In this document: positions 9,044 through 17,811 of the stretch, piece after piece | Layout: the number at the start of each line of letters is the position of its first letter | How positions within the stretch are numbered: position 1 is the stretch's first letter | NCBI RefSeq assembly: GCF_022230925.1 | Contig: NZ_JAKKFH010000007.1 | Span: 62,001 to 126,000 of the forward strand | DNA from: Micromonospora alfalfae | GTDB taxonomy: Bacteria; Actinomycetota; Actinomycetes; Mycobacteriales; Micromonosporaceae | Reading direction: 5' to 3' | Length of the DNA stretch: 64,000 nt | The notes under the pieces: model-generated | What the model saw: only the letters and a program-made list of their open reading frames with translations | Database searches by the model: none | Told to the model about the DNA's origin: nothing | Position numbers and translations under genes: made by a program

Positions 9044-10372
9044 TTGCTGTCCGCCTTTCTCAGTGCGTTCCGTACGCCTGACCTGCGCAAGAAGCTGCTG
9101 TTCACAGTAGGCATCATCGCGGTCTACCGGCTGGGTGCAACGCTCCCCAGCCCGGGCGTCTCGTACGGCAACGTGCAGAAGTGCCTCGACACCATCCAGG
9201 GTGACACCACCGGGGTGGTGAACCTTCTCAACCTCTTCTCCGGCGGAGCGCTGCTACAGCTCTCGGTCTTCGCGCTGGGCATCATGCCCTACATCACCGC
9301 GTCGATCATCCTGCAGCTGCTGACCGTCGTGATCCCCCGCCTGGAGCAGCTCCGCAAGGAGGGCCAGGCCGGTCAGGCGAAGATCACCCAGTACACCCGC
9401 TACCTGACTCTTGGTCTCGGTGTGCTGCAGGCGTCCGCGTTCGTGGCCCTGGCCCGCTCGGGCCAGCTGTTCCAGAACAAGTGCGACCAGTTCCCGATCA
9501 TCCCCACCGGCACCGGCATCCCGGACTGGCTGACCCTGGCCATCCTGGTGATGACGATGACCGCCGGCACCGGCATGGTCATGTGGCTCGGTGAGCTGAT
9601 CACCGACCGCGGCGTCGGCAACGGCATGTCCGTCCTGATCTTCACCTCGATCGCGGCGCGGCTGCCCAGCGAGGGCTGGCAGATCAAGACCAGCAAGGGC
9701 TGGGACATGTTCGCCTTGGTCATCGCGCTGGTCCTGGTGGTCATCACGGCGGTCACCTTCATCGAGCAGGCGCAGCGCCGGATCCCGGTGCAGTACGCCA
9801 AGCGGATGATCGGCCGGCGGATGTACGGCGGCACGTCGACCTACATCCCGCTCAAGGTCAACCAGGCGGGTGTGATCCCGGTCATCTTCGGCTCGTCGCT
9901 GCTCTACCTGCCGCAGTTGGCGCTGCAGTTCTTCGACCAGACCGACAAGAGCAAGACGCAGATCTGGATCGAGAACAATCTGGCGGCACCAGACAGCCCG
10001 ATCTACATCTCGGTCTACTTCCTGCTGATCATCTTCTTCACGTACTTCTACGTCTCCATCACGTTCAACCCGACCGAGGTCGCTGACAACATGAAGAAGT
10101 ACGGCGGATTCGTGCCGGGCATCCGCCCGGGCAAGCCGACTGCCGACTACCTCGACTTCATCCTCAGCAGGATCACCCTGCCGGGCGCGCTCTACCTCGG
10201 CGTCATCTCGATCTTGCCGAACTTCTTCTTCATCTGGCTGGACAACCAGCAGTACCAGAACTTCCCGTTCGGCGGCACCGCTGTGCTCATCATGGTCGGC
10301 GTCGGTCTGGAGACCGTGAAGCAGATCGAGAGCCAACTCATGCAGCGGAACTACGAAGGGTTCCTGCGGTAG
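9044..10372 (+). CDS. secY: Preprotein translocase subunit SecY
   Basis: SecY is the channel of the SecYEG translocon in the cytoplasmic membrane. The protein has ten hydrophobic segments, the first at FTVGIIAVYRLGATLPSP, and conserved motifs such as GIMPYITASIILQLL and YFYVSITFNPTEVADNMKK. I place the start at TTG because a perfect AGGAGG (9032-9037) lies six bases before it, giving 442 residues, the usual length; the open frame extends upstream but that part does not look like SecY. Confidence 0.96.
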   Translation: MLSAFLSAFRTPDLRKKLLFTVGIIAVYRLGATLPSPGVSYGNVQKCLDTIQGDTTGVVNLLNLFSGGALLQLSVFALGIMPYITASIILQLLTVVIPRLEQLRKEGQAGQAKITQYTRYLTLGLGVLQASAFVALARSGQLFQNKCDQFPIIPTGTGIPDWLTLAILVMTMTAGTGMVMWLGELITDRGVGNGMSVLIFTSIAARLPSEGWQIKTSKGWDMFALVIALVLVVITAVTFIEQAQRRIPVQYAKRMIGRRMYGGTSTYIPLKVNQAGVIPVIFGSSLLYLPQLALQFFDQTDKSKTQIWIENNLAAPDSPIYISVYFLLIIFFTYFYVSITFNPTEVADNMKKYGGFVPGIRPGKPTADYLDFILSRITLPGALYLGVISILPNFFFIWLDNQQYQNFPFGGTAVLIMVGVGLETVKQIESQLMQRNYEGFLR

Positions 10373-11026
10373 ATGAGACTCGTTCTGGTTGGCCCGCCGG
10401 GCGCGGGCAAGGGCACGCAGGCCGAGTTCATCGCCGCGCACCTCTCGGTGCCGAAGATTTCGACCGGAGACATCTTCCGGTCGAACGTCACCCAGGGCAC
10501 GCCGCTCGGTGTCGAGGCGAAGCGGTACATGGATGCGGGCGAGCTGGTTCCGGACGAGGTCACCATCAACATGGTCCGGGACCGGCTGGCCGAGCCCGAC
10601 GCCAGCGAGGGTTTCCTGCTCGACGGCTTCCCGCGGACGACTCCGCAGGCGGCCGCTCTGGACAAGCTCCTGGCCGATCTGGGCACCGCCCTGGATCTGG
10701 TCCTGGAGCTGGTCGTCGACGACGACGAGGTGATTCGGCGGCTCTCCGGCAGGCGTACCTGCCGGGGCTGCGGCAAGATCTGGCACGTCGAGTTCGATGC
10801 CACCACCCGGCCCGGCATCTGTGACCGGTGCGGCGCCGAGCTGTTCCAGCGCGACGACGACAAGCCGGAGACCATCGCCACGCGGCTTCGTGAGTACAGC
10901 GAGAAGACCGCACCCCTGGTCGACTACTACGGCGCTCAGGGCAAGCTGGTCGGGATCGACGCCACCGGGCCGGTGGAGGACGTCACCACCCGGGCCATCG
11001 ACGCGTTGCGGTCGTACGGCGGCTGA
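10373..11026 (+). CDS. adk: Adenylate kinase, zinc-LID type
   Basis: Adenylate kinase interconverts ATP, AMP and ADP. The P-loop [10 protein letters not shown] starts at residue 7 and the NMP-binding DGFPRT motif is near residue 83. The LID domain carries four cysteines (CRGCGK and CDRCGAE), so it binds structural zinc like the Bacillus enzyme. The 217-residue length is normal. The ATG directly follows the secY stop, so the genes are co-transcribed. Confidence 0.97.
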   Translation: MRLVLVGPPGAGKGTQAEFIAAHLSVPKISTGDIFRSNVTQGTPLGVEAKRYMDAGELVPDEVTINMVRDRLAEPDASEGFLLDGFPRTTPQAAALDKLLADLGTALDLVLELVVDDDEVIRRLSGRRTCRGCGKIWHVEFDATTRPGICDRCGAELFQRDDDKPETIATRLREYSEKTAPLVDYYGAQGKLVGIDATGPVEDVTTRAIDALRSYGG

Positions 11027-11046
11027 GGTCCGGCCGGGCCACGGCG

Positions 11047-11090
11047 GATAGAGTGCGAACAGCGGGGTACGCGTTATGTGCCCCGCTGTT
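11047..11090 (+). promoter_or_regulatory. Candidate map promoter (-10) and leader hairpin
   Basis: TAGAGT (11047-11052) is a -10-like hexamer without a clear -35. Just downstream the leader can form a perfect 10-bp stem (AACAGCGGGG with CCCCGCTGTT) with a 13-nt loop. The hairpin ends 23 bases before the map ATG, so it could affect mRNA stability or initiation. Confidence 0.45.
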
Positions 11091-11113
11091 CGGCAACGAA
11101 AGGTAACCGCTCC

Positions 11114-11965
11114 ATGCGTCGTCCCCAGCTGGACATCCAGCTGAAGACCCCTGACCAGATCGAGAAGATGCGGGCCGCCGGGCTGGTGGTGGCCGAGGCG
11201 TTGCGCCGGATGCGGGAGGCTGTCGCCCCCGGTGTGAGCACCGCCGATCTGGACGCCATCGCCGAGGCGACTATCCGCGAGGCGGGCGGCGTTCCGTCGT
11301 TCAAGGGCTACCACGGTTTTCCGGCGTCGATCTGTTCCTCGGTCAACGAGCAGATCGTGCACGCCATCCCGTCGCCGAAGCAGGTGCTCCAGGCCGGTGA
11401 CCTGATCTCCATCGACTGCGGCGCGGTGCTGGACGGGTGGCACGGCGACTCCGCGATCACGGTCGGGGTCGGTGACGTCGACCCGGCGCTGCTGAAGATG
11501 GCCGAGGTCGCCGAGGACGCGATGTGGGCCGGCATCACCGCCGCCGCGCGTGGTGCGGCCAGCGGCAAGGGCCGCCTCACCGACATCTCGCACGCAGTGG
11601 AGACCGCTGTCCGCAAGGGCGGCCGGTACGGCATCGTCGACGGCTACGGCGGGCATGGCATCGGCACCGAGATGCACCAGGACCCACACGTGCTCAACCA
11701 CGGTCGGCCGGGCAAGGGTCCGCGACTGGTCCCCGGTATGGCGCTGGCCATCGAGCCGATGATCACCATGGCGTCTCCGCGTACCGTCGAGTTGGCCGAC
11801 GGGTGGACGGTCGTCACCCGGGACGGCTCGGTGGCCGCGCACGTCGAGCATTCGATGGCGCTGTTGCCGGACGGCGTCTGGGTGCTCACCGCGTTCGACG
11901 GCGGCCGCGCCCGCCTGGGCGACCTGGTGACCGCCCGCCAACCCGCAGCCACCAAAACCCCCTAA
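11114..11965 (+). CDS. map: Methionine aminopeptidase, type I
   Basis: The enzyme removes the initiator methionine from nascent proteins. The metal ligands are visible: Asp in ISIDCGAVLDGWHGD (two Asp), His in GHGIGTEMHQDPH, and Glu in AIEPM and VEHSM. At 283 residues it is a standard type I enzyme with no N-terminal zinc finger. I use the ATG beginning MRRPQLDIQ, which has an AAAGG site 10 bases upstream; an in-frame ATG 12 codons earlier lies in the leader hairpin. Confidence 0.95.
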   Translation: MRRPQLDIQLKTPDQIEKMRAAGLVVAEALRRMREAVAPGVSTADLDAIAEATIREAGGVPSFKGYHGFPASICSSVNEQIVHAIPSPKQVLQAGDLISIDCGAVLDGWHGDSAITVGVGDVDPALLKMAEVAEDAMWAGITAAARGAASGKGRLTDISHAVETAVRKGGRYGIVDGYGGHGIGTEMHQDPHVLNHGRPGKGPRLVPGMALAIEPMITMASPRTVELADGWTVVTRDGSVAAHVEHSMALLPDGVWVLTAFDGGRARLGDLVTARQPAATKTP

Positions 11966-11981
11966 CCCCACCCCAACCCTC

Positions 11982-12042
11982 GTCGATCATGAAGTTATTG
12001 CCCTGACACGCCGGTGAGGCTGGCAATAACTTCATGATCGAC
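11982..12042. repeat. Inverted repeat, family A copy 1
   Basis: Two perfect 21-base arms (GTCGATCATGAAGTTATTGCC and its complement) flank a 19-nt loop containing CACGCCGG. It lies 16 bases after the map stop. The arms are much richer in A+T than the surroundings. A second copy with the same loop length follows the next gene. It is not a typical terminator because the stem is long and not GC-clamped. Confidence 0.9.
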
Positions 12043-12078
12043 CGAAGCGCGGGGTCGGATGGGCTGGCGCGACGGTGG

Positions 12079-12084
12079 CATGCT
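12079..12084 (+). promoter_or_regulatory. Candidate -10 for leaderless transcript
   Basis: CATGCT, a near match to TANNNT, ends exactly seven bases before the chosen ATG. The same spacing is seen at several other genes here, fitting transcripts that begin at the start codon. Confidence 0.35.
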
Positions 12085-12091
12085 TGCCGGC

Positions 12092-12652
12092 ATGGACGGG
12101 CGCGACGGGATGGACGGGCGCGACGGGTTGCGGGCCGCAGACTCGGACCGTGCGGCGGTGGCCGACCGATTGCGGGTCGCCCTCGACGAGGGCCGACTGG
12201 ATCTGCACGAGTATGACGAGCGGTTGCAGCGGGCCTATGCGGCACGCACGTATGCCGATCTTGAAGCCCTGCTCACCGACCTGCCGCCGGTGACGCCGAC
12301 GCAGTGGTCCGGCCTGGCCCCGACCACCGGGCCGACGGTGAGCCCGCTGGGTGACCCGCTCGGTCAGGCCCTCACCCGGGGCGCCACCGCCCGTTGGCTG
12401 GCTGAGGTGTGGTTCCCGTACCTGCGGGTGATCGCCATCGTGGTGACCATCTGGGCGGTGACGTCGGTGCTCAGCCAGGATCTGCTCTACTTCTGGCCGG
12501 CCTGGGTGGCCGGGCCGTGGGGTGCGGTGCTGGTGGTCCGCACGGTTACCGGGCTGGCCGGGCGCGAGCCCCAGCGCCAGGCCATCAAGCGCCAGCGCCG
12601 CCGAGAACGCAAACAGGCAAAGCGCGCCATCAACCCAGACAACCCCCAATAA
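12092..12652 (+). CDS. DUF1707 domain membrane protein
   Basis: The N-terminal part has the DUF1707 pattern: RAADSDRAAVADRLRVALDE, then LDLHEYDERLQRAYAARTY. Two membrane segments follow (YLRVIAIVVTIWAVTSV and a stretch near WPAWVAGPWGAVLV), then a very basic tail. DUF1707 proteins are common in actinobacteria; their role is unknown to me. An 18-base tandem duplication at the start repeats MDGRDG and gives two possible ATGs; I chose the first because a -10-like box sits seven bases upstream. It lies between map and infA and is bracketed by family A inverted repeats. Confidence 0.8.
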   Translation: MDGRDGMDGRDGLRAADSDRAAVADRLRVALDEGRLDLHEYDERLQRAYAARTYADLEALLTDLPPVTPTQWSGLAPTTGPTVSPLGDPLGQALTRGATARWLAEVWFPYLRVIAIVVTIWAVTSVLSQDLLYFWPAWVAGPWGAVLVVRTVTGLAGREPQRQAIKRQRRRERKQAKRAINPDNPQ

Positions 12653-12678
12653 CCCCCCCCCGAGCCCTGCCGCCCCCT

Positions 12679-12743
12679 CCGTTGATCATGAAGTTATTGC
12701 CATGGCACGCCGGGGTTGGGGGCAACAACTTCATGATCAACGG
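12679..12743. repeat. Inverted repeat, family A copy 2
   Basis: The 23-base arms (beginning CCGTTGATCATGAAG) pair with one mismatch around a 19-nt loop that again contains CACGCCGG. Compared with copy 1, one stem pair changed from C:G to T:A on both arms, so pairing is kept. The single mismatch is A-C on this strand but G-U if transcribed from the other strand. It lies 26 bases after the DUF1707 stop. Confidence 0.9.
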
Positions 12744-12794
12744 GGCTGGAGGTGGGGTCGGTCGGGGTGACGCGCGGGTTGGTGGGTGGTCGGT

Positions 12795-12824
12795 TTGGCG
12801 GGGGACTGCAGGCCGGCGTACACT
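12795..12824 (+). promoter_or_regulatory. Candidate infA promoter
   Basis: TTGGCG and TACACT are separated by 18 bases, a good fit to an actinobacterial housekeeping promoter. The leader to infA is about 145 bases and contains the perfect 10-bp palindrome TCTGATCAGA at 12911-12920. Apart from this promoter and the family A repeat, the 326-base gap before infA holds nothing I recognise. Confidence 0.6.
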
Positions 12825-12978
12825 TTCAGATCGGCGCACAGCGTCCACTCCGGCATGCCCACCCTGCGCTTCGGTGGGAGCTGGAGCCGCGGCTGGCGCG
12901 GGCTTCTGATTCTGATCAGATTTCCGTGTAAGACGTTGTGGGCCGCCCGGAGCAATCGACGTCAGGACAGCGGAGGAC

Positions 12979-13200
12979 ATGCCGAAAAAAGACGGAGCCA
13001 TTGAGATCGAGGGTCGGGTCATCGAGCCCCTGCCGAACGCCATGTTCCGGGTGGAGCTCGCGAACGGCCACAAGGTGTTGGCTCACATCAGCGGCAAGAT
13101 GCGGCAGCACTACATCCGCATTCTTCCGGAGGACCGGGTCGTCGTCGAACTTTCGCCGTACGACCTGACCCGCGGGCGCATCGTCTACCGCTACAAGTAG
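12979..13200 (+). CDS. infA: Translation initiation factor IF-1
   Basis: This 73-residue OB-fold protein is IF-1: [18 protein letters not shown] at the start and [11 protein letters not shown] at the end. It binds the 30S A site during initiation. The ATG follows GGAGG. It heads the alpha-operon block (infA, rpmJ, rpsM, rpsK, rpsD, rpoA, rplQ). Confidence 0.98.
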   Translation: MPKKDGAIEIEGRVIEPLPNAMFRVELANGHKVLAHISGKMRQHYIRILPEDRVVVELSPYDLTRGRIVYRYK

Positions 13201-13291
13201 TCCTGACGACGGCCGGGAAGTCCCGTGTCCGTCTTCGACGTCCGGCGTCGCGCTGAGCGCGTAGCCGGGCCAGATGGGAAGTAAGGCAACC

Positions 13292-13405
13292 GTGAAGGTC
13301 AAGCCGAGCGTCAAGAGGATCTGCAACAAGTGCCGGGTTATCCGCCGGCACGGCCGGGTCATGGTCATCTGCAGCGACCCGCGCCACAAGCAGCGCCAGG
13401 GCTGA
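13292..13405 (+). CDS. rpmJ: 50S ribosomal protein L36, zinc-binding type
   Basis: A 37-codon frame reads [20 protein letters not shown] and then [13 protein letters not shown]. The CxxC pair plus Cys and His further on mark the zinc-binding (C+) form of L36, the smallest ribosomal protein. The start is GTG, preceded by GTAAGG. It lies between infA and rpsM, its universal place. Confidence 0.96.
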   Translation: MKVKPSVKRICNKCRVIRRHGRVMVICSDPRHKQRQG

Positions 13406-13671
13406 CTCAGCCCGTCCGGCCGGAGCACGGCCGGGTGGCGTTGGTCCGGGCAGATCCCCAGCGACACACACATCACACATGCTCGTCCCAGCCGCGAGCG
13501 GTACGCCAGACGTACCTCTGCGTGGTTGACCCCCGGTCGGAGGCCGGGGCCCGCTCGGGCAGCGACCGATCCCGGTCGCCGGCGCTCACCGCGTCGGAAA
13601 GACGGGACGGCCGGTAGCGGGGTGGGACGGGTCCACACCTCCGCCACACATCACGAGGAGTACGCCCGCAC

Positions 13672-14052
13672 ATGGCACGTCTAGTCGGCGTGGATCTCCC
13701 CCGCGAAAAGCGGTTGGAGATCGCGCTCACCTACATCTTCGGGGTCGGTCGCACCCGCGCCCTGGAGACACTCGCCGCTACCGGCATCTCGCCGGACAAG
13801 CGCGCTCGGGACCTCACGGACGAGGAGCTCGTGCAGCTCCGCGACCACATCGAGGGCAACTACAAGGTTGAAGGCGACCTGCGCCGCGAGGTCGCCGCTG
13901 ACATCCGCCGCAAGGTTGAGATCGGCTGCTACGCCGGCATCCGGCACCGCCGGGGCCTGCCCGTGCGTGGCCAGCGGACCAAGACCAACGCACGGACCCG
14001 CAAGGGCCCGAAGCGGACCGTCGCCGGCAAGAAGAAGCCCGGCAAGAAGTAG
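13672..14052 (+). CDS. rpsM: 30S ribosomal protein S13
   Basis: The 126-residue S13 begins [19 protein letters not shown] and has the helix-hairpin-helix and the basic tail motif [19 protein letters not shown]13 contacts P-site tRNA and bridges to the large subunit. A 266-base gap upstream contains no gene I can see, only GC-rich sequence with short stems; GAGGAG precedes the start. Confidence 0.97.
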   Translation: MARLVGVDLPREKRLEIALTYIFGVGRTRALETLAATGISPDKRARDLTDEELVQLRDHIEGNYKVEGDLRREVAADIRRKVEIGCYAGIRHRRGLPVRGQRTKTNARTRKGPKRTVAGKKKPGKK

Positions 14053-14139
14053 TTCTTGACCGGATGACGGGGTCGGCCGCCGCCGAGGTGGGTCAGGCCG
14101 CAACCCAATCCGGAAAGTCAACTAGGAGCGCACAGACTT

Positions 14140-14547
14140 ATGCCACCGAAGGCTCGTGCCGGAGCCGCTGTAAAGAAGGTCCGGCGCAAGGAACGCAAGA
14201 ACGTCGCCCACGGGCAGGCGCACATCAAGAGCACGTTCAACAACACCATCGTGTCCATCACGGACCCGACCGGTGCGGTCATCTCCTGGGCCTCCGCTGG
14301 CCAGGTCGGCTTCAAGGGCTCCCGCAAGTCGACTCCGTTCGCTGCGCAGCTGGCCGCCGAGGCTGCCGCGCGTCGCGCCATGGAGCACGGCATGCGCAAG
14401 GTCGACGTGTTCGTCAAGGGCCCCGGCTCCGGCCGGGAAACCGCCATCCGTTCGCTGCAGGCAGTGGGCCTTGAGGTCGGGCAGATCGCCGACGTCACCC
14501 CGCAGCCGCACAACGGGTGTCGTCCGCCGAAGCGTCGCCGGGTCTGA
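14140..14547 (+). CDS. rpsK: 30S ribosomal protein S11
   Basis: S11 lies on the 30S platform near the E site. The 135-residue sequence has [18 protein letters not shown] and the C-terminal [13 protein letters not shown] signature. A Lys/Arg-rich N-terminal segment precedes the fold. The start is ATG after an ACTAGGAGCG site. Position after rpsM is canonical. Confidence 0.97.
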   Translation: MPPKARAGAAVKKVRRKERKNVAHGQAHIKSTFNNTIVSITDPTGAVISWASAGQVGFKGSRKSTPFAAQLAAEAAARRAMEHGMRKVDVFVKGPGSGRETAIRSLQAVGLEVGQIADVTPQPHNGCRPPKRRRV

Positions 14548-14560
14548 GAGGTAGAGAGAG

Positions 14561-15187
14561 ATGGCTCGTTACACCGGTGCAGACTGCCGCCGTTGCCGGC
14601 GGGAGAAGATGAAGCTGTTCCTCAAGGGCAGCAAGTGCGATGGTCCGAAGTGCCCGTTCGAGTCCCGGCCGTTCCCGCCCGGGCAGCACGGCCGCGGCCG
14701 CACCAAGGAGACGGAGTACCTGCTCCAGCTCCGCGAGAAGCAGAAGGCCCGTCGGGTTTACGGCGTGCTGGAGAAGCAGTTCCGCGGTTACTACGAGGAA
14801 GCCGTTGGCAAGCAGGCCAAGACCGGTGAGGTCCTCCTGCAGATCCTCGAGTCGCGGCTGGACAACGTCGTTTACCGGGCCGGCTACGCCCACTCGCGGG
14901 ACATGGCCCGCCAGCTGGTCAAGCACGGTCACTTCACTGTGAACGGCAAGAAGGTCGACATCCCGTCGTACCGCGTCAAGGAGCACGACATCATCGAGGT
15001 TCGGGGCAAGAGCAAGGAGCTCACCCCGTTCATCGTCGCGCAGGCTCAGGCCGGCTCGAAGACGGTTCCGGCGTGGCTTGAGGCCATCCCGAGCCAGATG
15101 AAGGTGCTCGTGCACTCCCTCCCGGCCCGGCAGGTCATCGACACGCAGGTCCAGGAGCAGTTGATCGTCGAGCTCTACTCCAAGTAG
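14561..15187 (+). CDS. rpsD: 30S ribosomal protein S4, zinc-binding type
   Basis: S4 starts 30S assembly by binding the 5' domain of 16S rRNA. The N-terminus has a four-cysteine zinc site (CRRC, then CDGPKC). The S4 RNA-binding domain with [24 protein letters not shown] sequence begins near residue 95. The 208-residue length is standard. In many bacteria S4 controls this operon by feedback; that is not visible here. Confidence 0.97.
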   Translation: MARYTGADCRRCRREKMKLFLKGSKCDGPKCPFESRPFPPGQHGRGRTKETEYLLQLREKQKARRVYGVLEKQFRGYYEEAVGKQAKTGEVLLQILESRLDNVVYRAGYAHSRDMARQLVKHGHFTVNGKKVDIPSYRVKEHDIIEVRGKSKELTPFIVAQAQAGSKTVPAWLEAIPSQMKVLVHSLPARQVIDTQVQEQLIVELYSK

Positions 15188-15199
15188 TCCGAGCTCGTT

Positions 15200-15229
15200 C
15201 GGTGGCCCGCCCTTCGGGGCGGGCCACCG
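15200..15229 (+). other. Perfect 13-bp stem with UUCG tetraloop between rpsD and rpoA
   Basis: The arms CGGTGGCCCGCCC and GGGCGGGCCACCG pair perfectly around TTCG, so the RNA has the classic C(UUCG)G cap. No T-run follows. The position 12 bases after the rpsD stop suggests partial termination or an mRNA-processing boundary separating S4 from RNA polymerase alpha. Confidence 0.75.
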
Positions 15230-15285
15230 GAACAGTTTGTGTCGTGGGCGTCAAATAGCGGGCGCCCCGGAAGAGAAGAGAAAAG

Positions 15286-16308
15286 ATGCTCATCAGCCAG
15301 CGACCCTCCCTCTCCGAGGAGTCGATCAACGAGACCCGGTCCCGGTTCGCCATCGAGCCGCTGGAGCCGGGCTTCGGCTACACCCTGGGTAACTCGCTGC
15401 GACGTACGTTGCTGTCGTCGATCCCGGGCGCGGCCGTCACCTCGATCAAGATCGACGGTGTGCTGCACGAGTTCACCACGATCCCCGGTGTCAAGGAGGA
15501 CGTGGTCGAGCTCGTCATGAACATCAAGGAGCTGTGCGTCAGCTCCGAGCACGACGAGCCGGTCAGCATGTACCTGCGCAAGCAGGGTCCGGGCGACGTG
15601 ACCGCGGGCGACATCCAGCCCCCGGCCGGCGTCTCGGTGCACAACCCGGATCTCAAGCTCGCCACCCTGAACGGCAAGGGCCGGCTCGACATGGAGCTGA
15701 CCGTCGAGCGGGGCCGGGGCTACGTGACGGCTGCGCAGAACAAGCAGTCCGGCGCCGAGATCGGCCGGATCCCGGTCGACTCGATCTACTCGCCGGTGCT
15801 GAAGGTGACCTACCGCGTCGAGGCAACCCGTGTCGAGCAGCGCACCGACTTCGACCGGCTGATCATCGACGTCGAGACCAAGCCGTCGATGGGTCCGCGT
15901 ACCGCGCTGGCCTCCGCCGGTTCGACGCTGGTGGAGCTGTTCGGGCTCGCCCGGGAGCTGGACGAGACCGCCGAGGGCATCGACATCGGGCCGTCCCCGC
16001 AGGACGCCCAGCTGGCGGCGGACCTCGCTCTGCCGATCGAGGAGCTGGACCTCACCGTCCGCTCCTACAACTGCCTCAAGCGCGAGGGCATCAACTCCGT
16101 TGGTGAGCTCATCGGGCGTACCGAGGCCGACCTCCTCGACATTCGCAACTTCGGTCAGAAGTCGATCGACGAGGTCAAGATGAAGCTCGCCGGGATGGGT
16201 CTCGGGCTGAAGGACTCGGCTCCGAACTTCGACCCGGCGAACGTCGTGGACACCTTCGGCGAGGCCGACTACGACACCGACGACTACCGCGAGACCGAGC
16301 AGCTCTAG
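15286..16308 (+). CDS. rpoA: DNA-directed RNA polymerase subunit alpha
   Basis: The 340-residue protein is the alpha subunit. The N-terminal dimerisation domain has [18 protein letters not shown], and the C-terminal DNA-binding domain (residues ~255-310) has [19 protein letters not shown] followed by the [13 protein letters not shown] helix. An acidic tail ends the protein. AGAAAAG precedes the ATG. It is in its universal place between rpsD and rplQ. Confidence 0.98.
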   Translation: MLISQRPSLSEESINETRSRFAIEPLEPGFGYTLGNSLRRTLLSSIPGAAVTSIKIDGVLHEFTTIPGVKEDVVELVMNIKELCVSSEHDEPVSMYLRKQGPGDVTAGDIQPPAGVSVHNPDLKLATLNGKGRLDMELTVERGRGYVTAAQNKQSGAEIGRIPVDSIYSPVLKVTYRVEATRVEQRTDFDRLIIDVETKPSMGPRTALASAGSTLVELFGLARELDETAEGIDIGPSPQDAQLAADLALPIEELDLTVRSYNCLKREGINSVGELIGRTEADLLDIRNFGQKSIDEVKMKLAGMGLGLKDSAPNFDPANVVDTFGEADYDTDDYRETEQL

Positions 16309-16342
16309 TCCGCGCTGCCGCCACAACTGAGGAGCACCAAAA

Positions 16343-16900
16343 ATGCCCACGCCCACCAAGGGCCCCCGCCTCGGCGGCAGCCCCTCGCACGAGCGGCTGA
16401 TGCTGGCCAACCTGGCGACCGCGCTGTTCCAGCACGGGAAGATCCAGACCACCGAGACGAAGGCCCGGCGGCTGCGCCCGCTGGCCGAGCAGCTCATCAC
16501 GAAGGCCAAGCGCGGTGACCTCGCCTCGCGGCGTCGGGTGCTGGGTGTCGTCAAGGACAAGGACGTGGTCTACGCCCTGTTCGACCAGATCGCGCCCCGG
16601 TACTCCAACCGCCCCGGCGGTTACACCCGGATCGTGAAGACCGGTCCGCGCAAGGGTGACAACGCGCCGATGGCCATCATCGAGCTGGTGGAGGAGCTTC
16701 AGGTCGCCGAGCCGAAGGCGAACAAGAAGACCGCCGCCCGCAAGGCCGCGCAGCAGGACAAGGTCGAGGCGCTCGCCCCGGCCGACGAGGCCCCGAAGTC
16801 GGCTCCGGCCGACCAGGACTCCGAGGCGCCGGTGTCGGCGTCCGGTGACACCGACGCCGCCCGCGAGGACAGCGACGAGGCCACCGAGAACAAGGCCTGA
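16343..16900 (+). CDS. rplQ: 50S ribosomal protein L17, with acidic tail
   Basis: Residues 1-120 are L17 ([20 protein letters not shown], later [18 protein letters not shown] sequence), which lies at the tunnel exit face. From about residue 120 an Ala/Glu/Asp-rich tail extends the protein to 185 residues; E. coli L17 has 127. Similar acidic tails are common in actinobacterial L17. A strong hairpin follows the stop. Confidence 0.96.
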   Translation: MPTPTKGPRLGGSPSHERLMLANLATALFQHGKIQTTETKARRLRPLAEQLITKAKRGDLASRRRVLGVVKDKDVVYALFDQIAPRYSNRPGGYTRIVKTGPRKGDNAPMAIIELVEELQVAEPKANKKTAARKAAQQDKVEALAPADEAPKSAPADQDSEAPVSASGDTDAAREDSDEATENKA

Positions 16901-16912
16901 TCAAAGGGCATT

Positions 16913-16949
16913 GTCGGGCCCGGCACCCCATCGGGGTGTCGGGCCCGAC
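16913..16949 (+). terminator. Stem-loop after rplQ
   Basis: A 17-bp stem (GTCGGGCCCGGCACCCC with GGGGTGTCGGGCCCGAC, one wobble pair) closes a 3-nt loop, 12 bases after the rplQ stop and just before the truA ribosome site. It probably ends or attenuates the alpha operon transcript. Confidence 0.75.
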
Positions 16950-16968
16950 CCGTAACGGGAGGTACGAG

Positions 16969-17799
16969 GTGGACGAGCGGATCCGGCTGCGGCTGGACGT
17001 CTCGTACGACGGCACCGACTTTTCCGGCTGGGCAGCCCAGCCGACCAGGCGCACCGTCGCGGGGGTGCTCGTCGAGACCCTGGACCTGGTCCTCGGCGTC
17101 GGTACGGCCACCGGGCTGACGGTGGCCGGGCGAACCGACGCGGGAGTGCACGCCACTGGGCAGGTGTGCCATGTGGACCTGCCCGTGGACGTGTGGCGGC
17201 AGCACGAGGGACGGCTGCTGCGTCGCCTGGCCCGGCTGCTCCCCACCGACGTGCGGGTACGGGCGATGACCGAGGTGCCGGCCGACTTCGACGCCCGGTT
17301 CTCGGCCACCTTTCGGCGCTACGAGTATCGGGTCACCGATGCGCCGTTCGGCGCCGAGCCGTTGCGCCGCCACGAGGTGCTGGCCTGGCCGAAGCCGTTG
17401 GAGTTGGCCGCGCTGAACGCCGCCGCGGCCGGGCTGGTGGGGGAGCACGACTTCGCCGCGTACTGCCGGCGCAAGGAGCACGCCACCACGCTGCGCGAGG
17501 TGACCCGGCTGGACTGGCGTCGCGACCCGGACGGCATCCTGGTCGCGACCGTGCAGGCCGACGCGTTCTGTCAGGCGATGGTGCGCAGCCTGGTGGGTGC
17601 GATGCTGGTGGCCGGGGACGGCCGCCGCCCGGTCGAGTGGCCGGGAACTCTGCTCACCCAGCGGGAGCGCTCCAGCGAGGTGACTGTGGCCCCCGCACGC
17701 GGGCTGACGCTGGTCGCCGTCGGCTACCCGGCAGATCCGGCCGAGTACGCCCACCGCGCCACCCTCACCCGCCGGTTGCGGGTCCCGATCGAGGGTTGA
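16969..17799 (+). CDS. truA: tRNA pseudouridine(38-40) synthase TruA
   Basis: TruA modifies uridines 38-40 in the tRNA anticodon arm. The catalytic aspartate lies in GRTDAGVHATGQV, and the family start LDVSYDGTDFSGWAAQP is present. The chosen GTG follows GGGAGG by six bases and gives 276 residues; a longer reading frame enters the preceding hairpin and is less likely. In many actinobacteria truA is followed by rplM and rpsI; here they are far downstream. Confidence 0.95.
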   Translation: MDERIRLRLDVSYDGTDFSGWAAQPTRRTVAGVLVETLDLVLGVGTATGLTVAGRTDAGVHATGQVCHVDLPVDVWRQHEGRLLRRLARLLPTDVRVRAMTEVPADFDARFSATFRRYEYRVTDAPFGAEPLRRHEVLAWPKPLELAALNAAAAGLVGEHDFAAYCRRKEHATTLREVTRLDWRRDPDGILVATVQADAFCQAMVRSLVGAMLVAGDGRRPVEWPGTLLTQRERSSEVTVAPARGLTLVAVGYPADPAEYAHRATLTRRLRVPIEG

Positions 17800-17811
17800 C
17801 CGTCGGCGGGG

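Noticed and set aside
9254..11971. 905-codon open frame antisense to secY, adk and map
   Set aside because: It covers three well-recognised genes and has no protein motifs of its own.
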